DNA of 64,000 nt from Epilithonimonas xixisoli (lineage in GTDB: Bacteria; Bacteroidota; Bacteroidia; Flavobacteriales; Weeksellaceae), in NCBI RefSeq assembly GCF_004365655.1, contig NZ_SOEO01000001.1:868001-932000 (forward strand). Direction: 5' to 3'. This document shows, piece by piece, positions 37,201-46,896 of the stretch. Every line of letters starts with the position of its first letter. Position 1 is the first letter of the stretch. A program made the position numbers and the translations under genes. The notes below the pieces were generated by a model. It was not told where the DNA came from. It saw only the letters and a program-made list of their open reading frames with translations, and did no database searches.

Positions 37201-39174
37201 GTTATACAAAATAGTATTATCTGGGATTCAATATTTGGGGCTAACATCGCTACCTATTCTCTGATAAAAGATCTATATCCTGCCGGTATTGGTAATATTG
37301 ATGCTAGGGGTTTATTTGAGAATGATGTATTTACTAATTATTTAATTCAAGATTATACCCTAAAGCCTACAAGTCCGGCGATAGACAAAGCAAATAATGT
37401 TTTATACTCTGCTAGTGGAGAAAATCTGAATTTAGACAAAGACCTATCAGGCAACAACCGACTTTCTGAGTGCACTATCGATATGGGCGCTTACGAATAT
37501 CAAAACTCTGATACTTACATCAATTGGGACGGCACTTCTTGGAGCAATACAACAGGACCTACACAAAGCTTGGGCGCTTGTATTAATAACAATTACAATA
37601 TTGCCAACAACTTCACTTCAAAGAATCTGAAAGTCCTCAATGGAGTCCTTAATATCCAACCAAACAGCACGGTAAAGGTTTATGGTAACATCACGCAATC
37701 GGTAGACAATAATATTGTTTTGGAGAGTGATGCCAACTTGATTCAGACTAATGATAATGCAGTAAATAGCAATCATAAAATCAATGTTAAAAGATCTGCC
37801 AGTATGCGGAAGATGGATTACACCTATTGGGGAACGCCAGTCAGCAATCAAAAATTATTGAATGATGTTGCGATAAATGATGGTTTCTCAGTCGGAACGC
37901 CAAACAATAGGATTTACAGGTACAATGAACCTAATGATTATTTCGCTGCAACCACAGATTCACATTTTGTTCCAGGCAAAGGCTATGCAATCCGTGGAAA
38001 AGATGGTTTTGATGAAAACATTCTATCAGCAACTAGTTATCTCTTCAATGGGAATGCGAATAATGGAGTTTATCCTGCAACGGTTCAGAAATCTAAAAAT
38101 ACAATTCTCAATAATATAGAGTACGAGCACGGCTACAACCTGATTGGAAACCCATATCCTTCGAATATTGACTTTGATAAATTCTTCAATCTCAATACCA
38201 ACAGCAGTAAGATCTTCGGAAAAGTATGGTTTTGGACCAATGTCGCTCCAAGACTCAATCAGTCTGGTTCTGGCTATAGTGGAAATAACTATGCAACTCT
38301 GACATTAACCGGAGGAACACCACCAACCACGACGCAGCCAAACAGTGGACTTACGCCAACGCAGTTTATCAAAGTAGGACAAGGTTTCATAGTTCAAGTA
38401 AGAGATCTTGCAACCACTACATCACCGACTGTCACACACCAATTGGATTTTAACAACAGCATTAGAACTTCTGAAACGGGCGTTTTCTACAATGCTAAAA
38501 ATAGTTCGTCAGACAAAGACCGTTTCTGGTTGCAACTCATTTCACCGGAGCAGTTTACAAATACGATTCTCGTTGGTTATATCAATGGTTCGGTGGATGC
38601 TTACGATGGCGATTATGATGCTGAGGTAATGACGATTGGCGATGATGCCATCTACAGCAAATTGGATGATTATAAACTTCAAATCCAGGGAAGGAAATAT
38701 CCTTTGAATCAGGATGATAAAGTTCCATTGGGGATGAAATATGCACAAACTGGAATCTACCAAATCTCATTAGGCGACAAAAACGGAATTTTCGATGTGC
38801 AACAGACCATCTATTTGCGAGACAAACTTCTGAACAAAGTCATCAACATTTCTGAGAATGATTACAGTTTCCAAGCAGTTAAAGGCGTAGAGGATCACCG
38901 TTTCGAGATTGTTTACAAACCGGATAATTATTTGGATGCCAATTCCACCGCAAGTCAACAGCTTACAGTTTACAAAGACAAAACTGAGTTTGTAGTCACC
39001 AGCAGTCAGACTGTCAAAAAGATTCAGATTTTTGATATGAGTGGAAGATTTCTGGATGAGGTTTTGGGGAATTCCAAAGCATTGAGAATCTCTCACCAAT
39101 CTCTTGTGAATGGTGGTTATGTGTTGAAAATCTACCACGGAAACGATATTGTAACCAAAAAAGTCATCAAGTAA
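31280..39174 (+). CDS. Giant secreted modular surface protein: BspA/DUF285 repeats, beta-helices, propeller and T9SS sorting domain; needs a -1 frameshift near the start
   Basis: The signal peptide (MKKLYLFLLMTLLLPYLSFG) starts at 31280, one frame away from the 2,600-codon body; the body frame joins at a slippery site, 31369-31375. Order of domains: a beta-sandwich lead (31389-31800); ten 25-residue BspA/DUF285 repeats (31843-32592); a diverged duplicate of the whole unit (lead from 32850, seven repeats 33265-33789); a right-handed beta-helix ending MGAYEY (34066-35190); an Ig-like segment; an NHL-type propeller (35600-36310); a second beta-helix (36365-37500); a long C-terminal region; and a T9SS type A tail (about 38950-39174). 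BspA repeats of the MFxxAxSFNQPIGSWDVSKVTNM kind mediate adhesion in other bacteria. It is probably exported by the type IX system and anchored at the surface. The small protein downstream follows after 10 bases. Confidence 0.87.
31369..31375 (+). other. Slippery heptamer A AAA AAC at the frame junction
   Basis: In the signal-peptide frame the codons are CTA AAA AAC, which place A AAA AAC in exactly the phase needed for -1 slippage. After slipping, reading continues CCT ACT GCA in the body frame. Without slippage the frame ends at TGA 31412-31414 after 44 codons. A one-base deletion or sequencing error in either A6 run (31355-31360 or 31369-31374) is the alternative. Confidence 0.6.
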
Positions 39175-39184
39175 CAATCAGATT

Positions 39185-39553
39185 ATGAGAAAACTTTGTA
39201 CCATTTTTCTGTGTATTTTTTCCATATTGATTTTAGGTCAGAACTGGAATCTGGAAACAAATCCGTTTAACAATCCGTACAGAAATCCTTATGAAAATTC
39301 TAGCGCGAAAAAGGAACAGGAAATCAAACGGGATATAGATAACGTCAACAAAATCATCAGAAACTCAACTGTCATCTACGAACATTTCAAAGACGAAAGG
39401 GTAAAGAATCCGGAAGAAACGCAGAACAATGCCAATGCGTCTTTTCCTGGAGCGCCCGGAGAGCCAGTTCCGATTGACGATTATTTGATTTTGTTAATGA
39501 TTGCTGGATTTGCCTTGGTCATCATTTATACAAAAAATAGAGAAACGGCATAA
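39185..39553 (+). CDS. Small exported protein with PID-CTERM-like sorting tail
   Basis: A 122-residue protein with a signal peptide (about 1-18, ending ILGQ), an Asn/Pro-rich and charged middle (about 20-85) and a C-terminal PVPIDDY motif followed by a hydrophobic helix and a short basic tail (TKNRE). This layout fits the PID-CTERM family of Bacteroidota proteins, thought to be handled by a dedicated sorting protease. It starts 10 bases after the giant adhesin and ends before a terminator, so they form one transcript. Function unknown. Confidence 0.75.
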   Translation: MRKLCTIFLCIFSILILGQNWNLETNPFNNPYRNPYENSSAKKEQEIKRDIDNVNKIIRNSTVIYEHFKDERVKNPEETQNNANASFPGAPGEPVPIDDYLILLMIAGFALVIIYTKNRETA

Positions 39554-39599
39554 CTCCTCGACAAAAACAACTACTACTTTCATTTCTTTTATTTTTTCC

Positions 39600-39627
39600 A
39601 AAAGCCTGTCAATGTGATGGGCTTTTT
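39600..39627 (+). terminator. Intrinsic terminator after the adhesin operon
   Basis: AAAAGCC and GGCTTTT pair around a 13-base loop, followed by T residues. Confidence 0.65.
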
Positions 39628-39737
39628 GCTTGATAAATTATTGAACTAATTAGAATACTTTGTTTTAATGATTTGATTATTAATAAGTTAATTCAATATG
39701 ATATTTATCATACCAAATTAGTAGGAAATAAATTTGG

Positions 39738-39765
39738 TTGAAATTATCTTTTCAAATTACTTTTG
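39738..39765 (+). promoter_or_regulatory. Bacteroidota sigma-ABfr-type promoter of the riboswitch-TonB receptor unit
   Basis: TTG (39738-39740), a 17-base spacer and TACTTTTG (39758-39765) match the TTG / TAnnTTTG consensus. The predicted start, near 39771, is about 20 bases before the SAM riboswitch. Confidence 0.75.
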
Positions 39766-39790
39766 CCCTGTGATTACAAGTTGCTGTCAT

Positions 39791-39890
39791 ACTTATTAAG
39801 AAAGACCGAGGGATCTGACCCAGTGAAGTCTTAACAACCTGCCGAGAGGAAAGGTGTTGCATTCAGCCTTTGAAAAAAGGAAAGATAAGT
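39791..39890 (+). ncRNA. SAM riboswitch (S-box, SAM-I class)
   Basis: P1 is formed by ACTTAT (39791-39796) and ATAAGT (39885-39890). The S-box core is present in order: AAGAAAGACCGAGGGAT, the GACCCAGTGAAG kink-turn region, CAACC, AAGGTG followed by ATTC, and the closing GGAAAGATAAG. These match the conserved SAM-I core. A terminator hairpin with a nine-T run follows at 39934, and a promoter precedes it, so binding of S-adenosylmethionine should switch off the TonB receptor gene downstream. Confidence 0.93.
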
Positions 39891-39933
39891 GGAAAAAGTT
39901 TTTATTAGTTGGACTAAATCGTTCCTTATATAG

Positions 39934-39968
39934 CTTCTTTCAGATTTATCTGAAGGAAGTTTTTTTTT
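39934..39968 (+). terminator. Riboswitch expression-platform terminator
   Basis: CTTCTTTCAGA and TCTGAAGGAAG form an 11-bp stem (one G-U) around TTTA, followed by nine T residues. It lies between the SAM aptamer and the start codon at 39994, as expected for transcriptional control. Confidence 0.88.
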
Positions 39969-39993
39969 GTTATAAACGTAAAATTTAAAAAAT

Positions 39994-42810
39994 ATGAATT
40001 CTAAAATTATTATTAATTCCAGAAAAGGATTGGTGCTTTCTGCGGCCGTTATATTCTTTTCAGGTATTTCTCTGGCTCAAGCTCAGGAAACAAAACCAGT
40101 ACAAGACACAGTAGCGAACAAAGAAATCGAAGAAGTGGTTCTTGTAGGTTCCAGAAGTGGTGGACGATCCAAAGCCGACAGCCCGGTTCCTGTGGATGTT
40201 TTCAATTTGAAAGACATTCAACAAAGTTTGCCACAGACGAACATCAATCAAATTCTTAATACGATTGCGCCATCTTTTACATCAACCATCCAAACCAACG
40301 CAGACGGATCTGACCATTCCGATCCTGCACAGTTGAGAGGTTTGGGACCAGATCAAACTTTGATTTTGGTTAATGGAAAAAGAAGACATACATCCGCATT
40401 AGTCAATGTTAACGGCGCTCCAGGAAGAGGAACTGTCGGTACAGATTTGAATGCCATCCCAGCATTTGCTCTTTCCAGAATCGAGGTTTTGAGAGATGGT
40501 GCTTCTGCGCAATACGGTTCTGATGCCATTGCCGGTGTGATGAATCTTCAATTGAAAAGAGACACTGGAAAACTGACAGGACAACTGAATTACGGTGGTT
40601 ATCTGACAAATGCAGCGAAGGATCACACTGGAAATTACGATGGTCAGCAATATCAATTGGACTTAAACTACGGAAACAAAATCGGAAAGAGAGGTGGTTT
40701 CTATAACTTGACTTGGTCTTCTCAATTCCGTGATCCGACGAGAAGAGCAGGAACCGAAAGTGGAAATATTTATAATGCCTACAACGCGATTGAGAAAAGA
40801 GCCTCAGAAAATGGCGTGAATCTTTCATCTTATTTCAATAATATCAACAATCTGAAAGGAACTGCGGGCGAGCAAGATTTCGTGAATCTGATTCACCAGT
40901 ATGCTCAAGGCGTGAGTTATTTTGATTCTGGTTTCCAATCCAACATTCAAAATGCTTCTACAATTACGGCTTTGCAAGGATTATTGGGAGCCAATTATAC
41001 CAATCAAGAATTGGCTTACAGAGGACAAGACAGAAAAGACTTCAATATGCAAGTGGGACAATCGAAACTGAATAACCATCAATTGTTTGCAAACGTAGAA
41101 GTTCCGTTGAATGATGATTGGAAGGCTTACACTTTTGGTGGCTATTCTATCAGAGACGGTCAATCAGGCGGTTTTTACAGAAGACCAAATCAAGCGAGAA
41201 CATTCACTGGAATCAGCATTGACGGTTATTTGCCAGAGATTCACACAAGGATTCAGGATGTTTCATTGTCTGCTGGAGTTAAAGGGAAATGGAACGGATG
41301 GAATGTTGATCTAAGTAACACTTTCGGACAAAATAGTTTCGATTACACTATTGAAAATACAGGAAATACAAGTTTAAGATTCAATTCTCCAAGTACTTTC
41401 AAAGCTGGTGGATTGCAGTTTTTGCAGAACACGATCAATTTGGATTTCAGCAAATCGTTTGATGTTTTCCAAGGAATCAACGTCGCTTTCGGAGCAGAGC
41501 AGCGTCACGAGAATTTCAGGATCAATCCAGGCGAAGAAGCTTCATACACCGCTTATGACATCAATGGAAATGTGCAAACGCCAACAACACCAAATGCTTT
41601 GAAACCAACTGACTTTTTTGGAGCAGCATTGGCAGGAAGTTCTCAGGTTTTCTCGGGCTTCAGAGCGGAGAATCAAACGAATAGAAACAGGAATTCTTAT
41701 GCTGGATATGCAGATGTGGAATTCAATTTTACCAATTGGTTTTTGGTAGATGCTGCCGTTCGTTTTGAGGATTATTCAGATTTTGGTTCGACTTTCAATT
41801 ACAAATTAGCGTCCAGAATCAAACTTTCTAATGACTTAAATTTCAGATTTGCAGGATCCACTGGTTTCCGTGCGCCATCCATTCATCAGATTTATTATAA
41901 CACAACTTCCACATTGTTCACGTCACTCCCGGGAAGTACAACACCAACTTTGGTAGAAGTAGGAACTTTTGCTAATGATTCTGGAGTTGCAAAAGGTTTG
42001 GGAATTAATAAATTGAAACAAGAAACTTCAAAATCTGTAAGTGCGGGTTTCACATACAAAATTCCTGCTCTAAATTTGAATATTACTACAGATGCCTATT
42101 TCATCAGAATAGATGACAGAATTGTGTTGACAGATCAGTTTGCTAGACCGACAGATGCCCAAATATTACTAAATCCTAATCTGCAAGAAGTAAGAAATGA
42201 ACTTGATAGAAACAATGTGAATGCGGCGCAGTTTTTTGCCAACTCCATCGACACAGAAACGAAAGGTTTGGATTTGGTGATTAGCCATACGTTGACAAAA
42301 GAAAGTTTCAAGTTTACGAATGATTTCGCCATCAATTTAAACGAAACTAAAAAAGTTGGCGACATTCACGCGTCAGATCTGTTGAAAAGTGCAGGATTGG
42401 AAAATACCTATTTCGGCGAGAGATCCAGAGTTTATCTAGAAAATTCAGTTCCAAAAGTGAAAGCGAGTTTGTCTAATAATCTGAAGTGGAATGATTTCAA
42501 TTTCTATCTGAGAAACACTTACTACGGAAAAGTTTATGGTGCAGACATTGTGGATGCCAACTTTGACGGTGTCATTTTGCCAAACGAACATCAATTGATT
42601 TCTGACAAAATTATTACAGACTTATCAATCGGTTATGACATCAACAAGAATTTCAACTTAACGATTGGAGCTAATAACTTGTTTGATATTTATCCTACAA
42701 AAAACTTGACAGCTTCTACGAATAATGACCAATTCATCTATTCTAGATCCACATCTCAGTTCGGACAAAACGGACGATATGTGTTCAGCAAGCTGACGGT
42801 TTCTTTTTAA
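39994..42810 (+). CDS. TonB-dependent outer-membrane receptor under SAM-riboswitch control
   Basis: A 938-residue receptor. The signal peptide ends near residue 31 (AQAQ). A TonB-box-like EEVVLVGSR lies at about 46-54, followed by the plug domain (PVDVFNL, then LRGLGPDQTLILVNGKRR at about 112-129 and IEVLRDGASAQYGSDAIAG at about 158-176). A 22-strand barrel fills the rest, ending in the aromatic SKLTVSF. There is no carboxypeptidase-like N-terminal extension and no SusD neighbour, so it is not a glycan SusC. The SAM riboswitch upstream suggests it imports methionine, a methionine precursor, or cobalamin for MetH. The first two fit best because control is by SAM rather than by B12. Confidence 0.9.
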   Translation: MNSKIIINSRKGLVLSAAVIFFSGISLAQAQETKPVQDTVANKEIEEVVLVGSRSGGRSKADSPVPVDVFNLKDIQQSLPQTNINQILNTIAPSFTSTIQTNADGSDHSDPAQLRGLGPDQTLILVNGKRRHTSALVNVNGAPGRGTVGTDLNAIPAFALSRIEVLRDGASAQYGSDAIAGVMNLQLKRDTGKLTGQLNYGGYLTNAAKDHTGNYDGQQYQLDLNYGNKIGKRGGFYNLTWSSQFRDPTRRAGTESGNIYNAYNAIEKRASENGVNLSSYFNNINNLKGTAGEQDFVNLIHQYAQGVSYFDSGFQSNIQNASTITALQGLLGANYTNQELAYRGQDRKDFNMQVGQSKLNNHQLFANVEVPLNDDWKAYTFGGYSIRDGQSGGFYRRPNQARTFTGISIDGYLPEIHTRIQDVSLSAGVKGKWNGWNVDLSNTFGQNSFDYTIENTGNTSLRFNSPSTFKAGGLQFLQNTINLDFSKSFDVFQGINVAFGAEQRHENFRINPGEEASYTAYDINGNVQTPTTPNALKPTDFFGAALAGSSQVFSGFRAENQTNRNRNSYAGYADVEFNFTNWFLVDAAVRFEDYSDFGSTFNYKLASRIKLSNDLNFRFAGSTGFRAPSIHQIYYNTTSTLFTSLPGSTTPTLVEVGTFANDSGVAKGLGINKLKQETSKSVSAGFTYKIPALNLNITTDAYFIRIDDRIVLTDQFARPTDAQILLNPNLQEVRNELDRNNVNAAQFFANSIDTETKGLDLVISHTLTKESFKFTNDFAINLNETKKVGDIHASDLLKSAGLENTYFGERSRVYLENSVPKVKASLSNNLKWNDFNFYLRNTYYGKVYGADIVDANFDGVILPNEHQLISDKIITDLSIGYDINKNFNLTIGANNLFDIYPTKNLTASTNNDQFIYSRSTSQFGQNGRYVFSKLTVSF

Positions 42811-42842
42811 TTTGACGATTTTAAGGTTTTATATTTGTTTTG

Positions 42843-42877
42843 AAATGGCATCGGGGTTTTCCTCGATGTCATTTTTT
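42843..42877 (+). terminator. Intrinsic terminator after the TonB receptor
   Basis: AAATGGCATCGGGG and CCTCGATGTCATTT pair over 14 bases with two G-U pairs and a TTTT loop, followed by a T run. Confidence 0.85.
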
Positions 42878-42902
42878 GTTTATGGAATTTAGTATTATGA
42901 AT

Positions 42903-42977
42903 GCTTCGAGAGCCTCAGCAAGACATCGCGAATAATAACAGTTTTAATAAACATTGTCAGTCTGAGGCTCTCGAAGA
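42903..42977. repeat. Inverted REP-like pair, CTTCGAGAGCCTCAG
   Basis: CTTCGAGAGCCTCAG (42904-42918) and its exact complement CTGAGGCTCTCGAAG (42962-42976) flank about 43 bases in the convergent space between the TonB receptor and the copper ATPase. Similar sequences, from memory, recur in Chryseobacterium genomes. A related single copy lies inside the ATPase gene at 43777. Confidence 0.8.
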
Positions 42978-42984
42978 CCAATAA

Positions 42985-45525
42985 TTATAAATCCAACTTC
43001 GCATTATTCAATCTCAAAGAATTAAGAATCACAGAAACCGAGCTAAAACTCATTGCCGCCGCGGCAATCATTGGACTTAGCAAAATCCCGAAGAAAGGGT
43101 AGAGCAGTCCAGCCGCCAAAGGAATTCCCAAAACGTTGTAGATAAAAGCAAAGAACAGATTTTCTTTAATATTTCTCAATAACTTTTCACTTAAAATTTT
43201 GGCTTTTGCAACACCGAGAATATCACCTTTCAACAAAGTTATTTCTGAGCTTTCTATCGCGACATCAGTTCCGGTTCCCATTGCGATTCCGATGTTAGCT
43301 TGAGCCAAAGCTGGCGCATCATTGATTCCGTCGCCTGTCATTGCCACTATTTTTCCTTCGTTTTGTAGTTTTTTGATTTCATTCATTTTATCTTCGGGAA
43401 GACAATTGGCTTTGAAGTTCTTGATTCCGAGTTGTTCAGAAACTGCTTTTGCTTTGTTTTCGTTGTCGCCCGTCATCATTATCACTTCGATGTTTTGATT
43501 TTGAAGAAGTTCAATCGCTTGTTTTGAAGTCGGTTTTATGTTGTCAGAAAAACTTAAAAATCCTAAAACTTTTCCACCTTTTGCCAAGTAAGAAATGGTT
43601 TTCGCTTCGTTTTGTTTTTCATTAATTTTTAATTTCAGATTTTCTGGAATATTGATGTTGAAATGCTTCAACAAAGATTCATTTCCTAATAAAACTTCTT
43701 CGTTATTAATGATTCCTTTCACGCCTTTTCCAGAAATGTTTTCGAAGTTTTTTACTTTCTCGAATTGTAAATCCTGATTGTCACGCTGAGACTCTCGAAG
43801 CGCATTCAAAACAGCATTCGACAAAGGATGTTCAGAATTTTGGTTGAGTGATGAAGCGAGTTTTAAAACTTCATTTTTATCTGAATTTTCCAAAGTTTCG
43901 ATGTTGTCCAGACTTGGCTTACCTTCCGTTAAAGTTCCAGTTTTGTCAGTAATTAAGACATTGATTTTGTGCATTTGTTCCAAGGCTTCGGCATTTTTTA
44001 TCAAAATTCCGTTTTGCGCACCTTTGCCGATTCCGACCATCAAACTCATTGGTGTTGCCAATCCGAGAGCACAAGGACAAGCGACAATCAACACAGCGAC
44101 GGCATTTACAAAAGCATAGGTCAATTTATTTTCGCCACCGAAAATGTACCACGCGACGAATGTTAAAACCGAAATCGCCATCACGGTCGGAACAAATATC
44201 TTCGAAACTTTATCCGCTAATTTCTGGATTGGCGCTTTGCTTCGGCTGGCGTCGTTCACCATTTTGATAATTTTGGAAAGCAAGGTCTCATCGCCTATTT
44301 TTTCTGTTTTCATCAGAAAAGTTCCGTTTCCGTTGATAGTTCCGGAAGTGACTTTGTCGCCTGATTTTTTTTCTGAAGGAATTGGTTCGCCTGTAATCAT
44401 CGATTCATCCACATTGGAATTTCCTTCGATAATTTTTCCGTCAACAGGGATTTTTTCACCTGGTTTTACTCTTAGAATATCATTGATTTTAATTTCAGAA
44501 AGTGGAACTTTTGTCTCATTTTCATTAATAATTAAATTCGCTGTTTCCGGCGAAAGATTCATCAAAGCTTCAATGGCTTTTCCGGTTTTTTGATGCGCTC
44601 TTGCTTCCAACATTTGTCCCATAATCACCAAAGTCAAAATCACACAAACCGATTCAAAATAAAGCGGAACTTTTCCATCGTGAGACAATTCGTGAGGCAG
44701 AATATCAGGGAAAATTAAAGCAATTAAACTGAAAATAAATGCGACAGAAACGCCCAACGCAATCAAAGAAAACATATTGAGATTCCACGTTTTGAATGAA
44801 ATCCAACCACGTTTCATCACAAACCAACCTGCGTAAAACAGGACTGGAATCGTTAAAATCAATTCAAAAATCGCCTGAACTTGATAAGAAAAAGGAAAAT
44901 CGATAAACATTCCGCCCATCGAAAGAATGAAAACAGGAACGGAAAATCCCAATGCAATCCAGAATTTTCTTTGCAAAGTTTGATAGGTTTTGTCTTCGTG
45001 TTTTTCGCCTTTTATCGGAATCATCACCAAATCCATCCCGCAAACCGGACAACCGACGTTGGAATCATAAACCTTATCGCCTTCGCAAAACATCGGACAA
45101 TAGTATTTTCCTTGATTTTGAGTTTCGAGTTCTGGGTTTCGAGTTTCGGGTTTTGAAGTTTGAATATTGAACTCAGAATTTTTAACCAAATCATCAGTGA
45201 TTTCCTCCAAATGCATATGACAAACCGGGCAACCGGAATCTGATTCGTAGGTTTTGTCACTTTCGCAAAACATTGGGCAAAAGTATTCGCCGATTTTATC
45301 TTTGAAACTCTCGGGAAGATTGGTTTTGGAATAGGTTTTTGGTTTGTTTCGTTGGTCTTCACGCTCTTCTATCGGAACGAGGAACATATTACAAACCGGA
45401 CATCTGCCTTGCTTGAAATACAGTTTCTCACCTTCGCATTCCATCGGGCAATAATAGACGGAACTTGGCGAAATTCTTTGATTGGGATGAAGATTGTCGT
45501 GATTATGATGATTGTGGTTTTCCAT
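42985..45525 (-). CDS. Copper-type P1B ATPase with three N-terminal heavy-metal-binding modules
   Basis: An 846-residue inner-membrane metal exporter. The N-terminus is His-rich and carries three Cys modules of the YYCPMxCE...CPVCxM type (about 27-53, 82-107 and 140-166), rather than CxxC HMA domains. Then come eight membrane helices, TGEP (about 385), the CPC metal site in [11 protein letters not shown] (about 483), the phosphorylation motif DKTGTLTEG (about 526) and the [10 protein letters not shown] hinge (about 728). The CPC motif and modules indicate Cu(I)/Ag(I) efflux. A TAGATTTG -7-like box lies upstream on the minus strand (45555-45562). A REP-like sequence is translated as [10 protein letters not shown] in the nucleotide-binding domain. 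Confidence 0.94.
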   Translation of the reverse strand: MENHNHHNHDNLHPNQRISPSSVYYCPMECEGEKLYFKQGRCPVCNMFLVPIEEREDQRNKPKTYSKTNLPESFKDKIGEYFCPMFCESDKTYESDSGCPVCHMHLEEITDDLVKNSEFNIQTSKPETRNPELETQNQGKYYCPMFCEGDKVYDSNVGCPVCGMDLVMIPIKGEKHEDKTYQTLQRKFWIALGFSVPVFILSMGGMFIDFPFSYQVQAIFELILTIPVLFYAGWFVMKRGWISFKTWNLNMFSLIALGVSVAFIFSLIALIFPDILPHELSHDGKVPLYFESVCVILTLVIMGQMLEARAHQKTGKAIEALMNLSPETANLIINENETKVPLSEIKINDILRVKPGEKIPVDGKIIEGNSNVDESMITGEPIPSEKKSGDKVTSGTINGNGTFLMKTEKIGDETLLSKIIKMVNDASRSKAPIQKLADKVSKIFVPTVMAISVLTFVAWYIFGGENKLTYAFVNAVAVLIVACPCALGLATPMSLMVGIGKGAQNGILIKNAEALEQMHKINVLITDKTGTLTEGKPSLDNIETLENSDKNEVLKLASSLNQNSEHPLSNAVLNALRESQRDNQDLQFEKVKNFENISGKGVKGIINNEEVLLGNESLLKHFNINIPENLKLKINEKQNEAKTISYLAKGGKVLGFLSFSDNIKPTSKQAIELLQNQNIEVIMMTGDNENKAKAVSEQLGIKNFKANCLPEDKMNEIKKLQNEGKIVAMTGDGINDAPALAQANIGIAMGTGTDVAIESSEITLLKGDILGVAKAKILSEKLLRNIKENLFFAFIYNVLGIPLAAGLLYPFFGILLSPMIAAAAMSFSSVSVILNSLRLNNAKLDL
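43777..43801 (-). repeat. REP-like sequence inside the copper ATPase coding region
   Basis: The bases match the right arm of the intergenic repeat at 42953-42977 at 21 of 25 positions. Read in frame they encode ALRESQRD in the ATPase nucleotide-binding domain, and the frame stays open. Confidence 0.6.
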
Positions 45526-45614
45526 TTTTGAAAATTTAATGATACAAATTTCAACAAATCTAAAATGATTGTGTTGTAAATAAATGGAAAGATTTTATAT
45601 CCAATTAAAACAAA

Positions 45615-45638
45615 AACCTTCAGAAATGTCTGAAGGTT
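45615..45638 (-). terminator. Intrinsic terminator after the 161-residue exported protein gene
   Basis: AACCTTCAGA and TCTGAAGGTT form a perfect 10-bp stem with a four-base loop. On the minus strand the stem is followed by a T-rich run, so it ends the gene at 45673-46158. Confidence 0.8.
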
Positions 45639-45672
45639 CATTTTTTATAACTTTAAGATTGAAGAATCTATT

Positions 45673-46158
45673 TTATTTTCTCGGTTTCAAAGAAAGATTA
45701 TCCAAATAAACGGCTTGATGAACACCATTCAGCATCACTTTCAGACCTAAGTTGCTGTCTTTTTTCAATGAGATGTTGAAGACTTTTTTGTCTTTCCCAA
45801 TTTTCACCGGTTTTGCGATGGTTGCAAAAGTTTTTGGGTTTCCTGCGTTTTGGATGGATAGAATTTCCAATGTTGTTTCTCCGCCATTATCTGTCACATC
45901 AAGGCTTAACTTGTAGTTTCCGGCTTTGATTTTTGGCGTTACGAGATACATATTTTCCTTAGGACTTGTCATCGAGTAGAAGATGATTTTGTTTTCGCTG
46001 GCGTAGAGCATTGCTTCGCCTTTTTGGATAGACCAACATTTGTTGATATCTTTCCAGTTATCAAAATTTTCTGTCAAGGTGGAGACGGTTTTACATTGCG
46101 CATTAATTGTCACAAATCCGCATAAAGCCACGATTCCTCCGAGTATTAGTTTTCTCAT
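45673..46158 (-). CDS. Exported choice-of-anchor-like beta-sandwich protein
   Basis: A 161-residue protein with a signal peptide (about 1-20, ending TINAQ). The mature part begins with TENFDNW, continues through YLVTPKIKAGNYKLSLDV and ends with YLDNLSLKP, the pattern of cleaved-adhesin / choice-of-anchor J jelly-roll domains usually attached to T9SS proteins. Here it stands alone and lacks a sorting tail. It is probably periplasmic or secreted. It lies upstream of the copper ATPase on the same strand but a terminator separates them. Confidence 0.7.
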   Translation of the reverse strand: MRKLILGGIVALCGFVTINAQCKTVSTLTENFDNWKDINKCWSIQKGEAMLYASENKIIFYSMTSPKENMYLVTPKIKAGNYKLSLDVTDNGGETTLEILSIQNAGNPKTFATIAKPVKIGKDKKVFNISLKKDSNLGLKVMLNGVHQAVYLDNLSLKPRK

Positions 46159-46287
46159 TTTCGATTAAATATTATGAGGTAAAAATAAGTAAAAATGAGT
46201 GAGTGGCAAAGTTATTTTTAATGAATCTAAATAGCTTGGTTTCTATTATAATTTAATCCGAAAATATATTGATTTCTGATAGAACAT

Positions 46288-46845
46288 TTAATCCTCGATT
46301 CTCTGTAATTCTAAGGTGTCACTATTTTTTGTGAGCGAAATTGATATTTCAATTGGAACGTAACCTTGTTCTTTTTCATAATATTCTCTGTAAAAAATAT
46401 TATTTTTTTGGAAATTTATGGATGTCTTATTTGGGATTTTTCTAAGTTGATGTTTCGCTTCTGATAAAGCTGTAGAATCATATATTTTAAAATTATCACT
46501 AATTGTAATTTGACTAATTATTCTATTTCTGTCAGCTTCGGAAATTTTAAGTTTTGTGAACTGAAAATATTCAGGAAAACCCTCAATCTTATTATCAACT
46601 ATTTTGAAATCGTCATTAAGAGTGATATTTAAAAATTTTAAATCTTTTTTTACATCATTTTTTGAAAAAACAAAAGCATCAACAGAATTCATAAATGCCA
46701 AGCTGAGAAATATGAGTAATAAAATTGATGAAATGATGTACGCCGTTTTTTTATTTCCTGTTTTGTAAAGAATTACGAAAACTATTGGAATTAACACCAG
46801 GAAAAATATCAAAAACAATAATGCAATTAATAAAGGAATTCCCAT
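46288..46845 (-). CDS. Hypothetical membrane protein, 185 residues
   Basis: Two N-terminal membrane helices (about 4-28 and 34-54) are followed by a soluble region of about 130 residues with mixed alpha/beta character, probably facing the periplasm. No known domain was recognised. It stands alone on the minus strand with about 130 bases downstream and 50 upstream; A/T-rich codon use is typical of flavobacterial accessory genes. Confidence 0.65.
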   Translation of the reverse strand: MGIPLLIALLFLIFFLVLIPIVFVILYKTGNKKTAYIISSILLLIFLSLAFMNSVDAFVFSKNDVKKDLKFLNITLNDDFKIVDNKIEGFPEYFQFTKLKISEADRNRIISQITISDNFKIYDSTALSEAKHQLRKIPNKTSINFQKNNIFYREYYEKEQGYVPIEISISLTKNSDTLELQRIED

Positions 46846-46896
46846 CGATTAGTTTTTTTATAATTCTTAAAGTTAACAATTTTGAATATTAATCAG

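Noticed and set aside
39791-39890. TPP or cobalamin riboswitch upstream of the TonB receptor
   Set aside because: The core (GAGGGAT, GACCC..TGAAG, CAACC, AAGGTG, AAAGATAAG) matches SAM-I. It has no TPP CTGAGA box and no B12 box.
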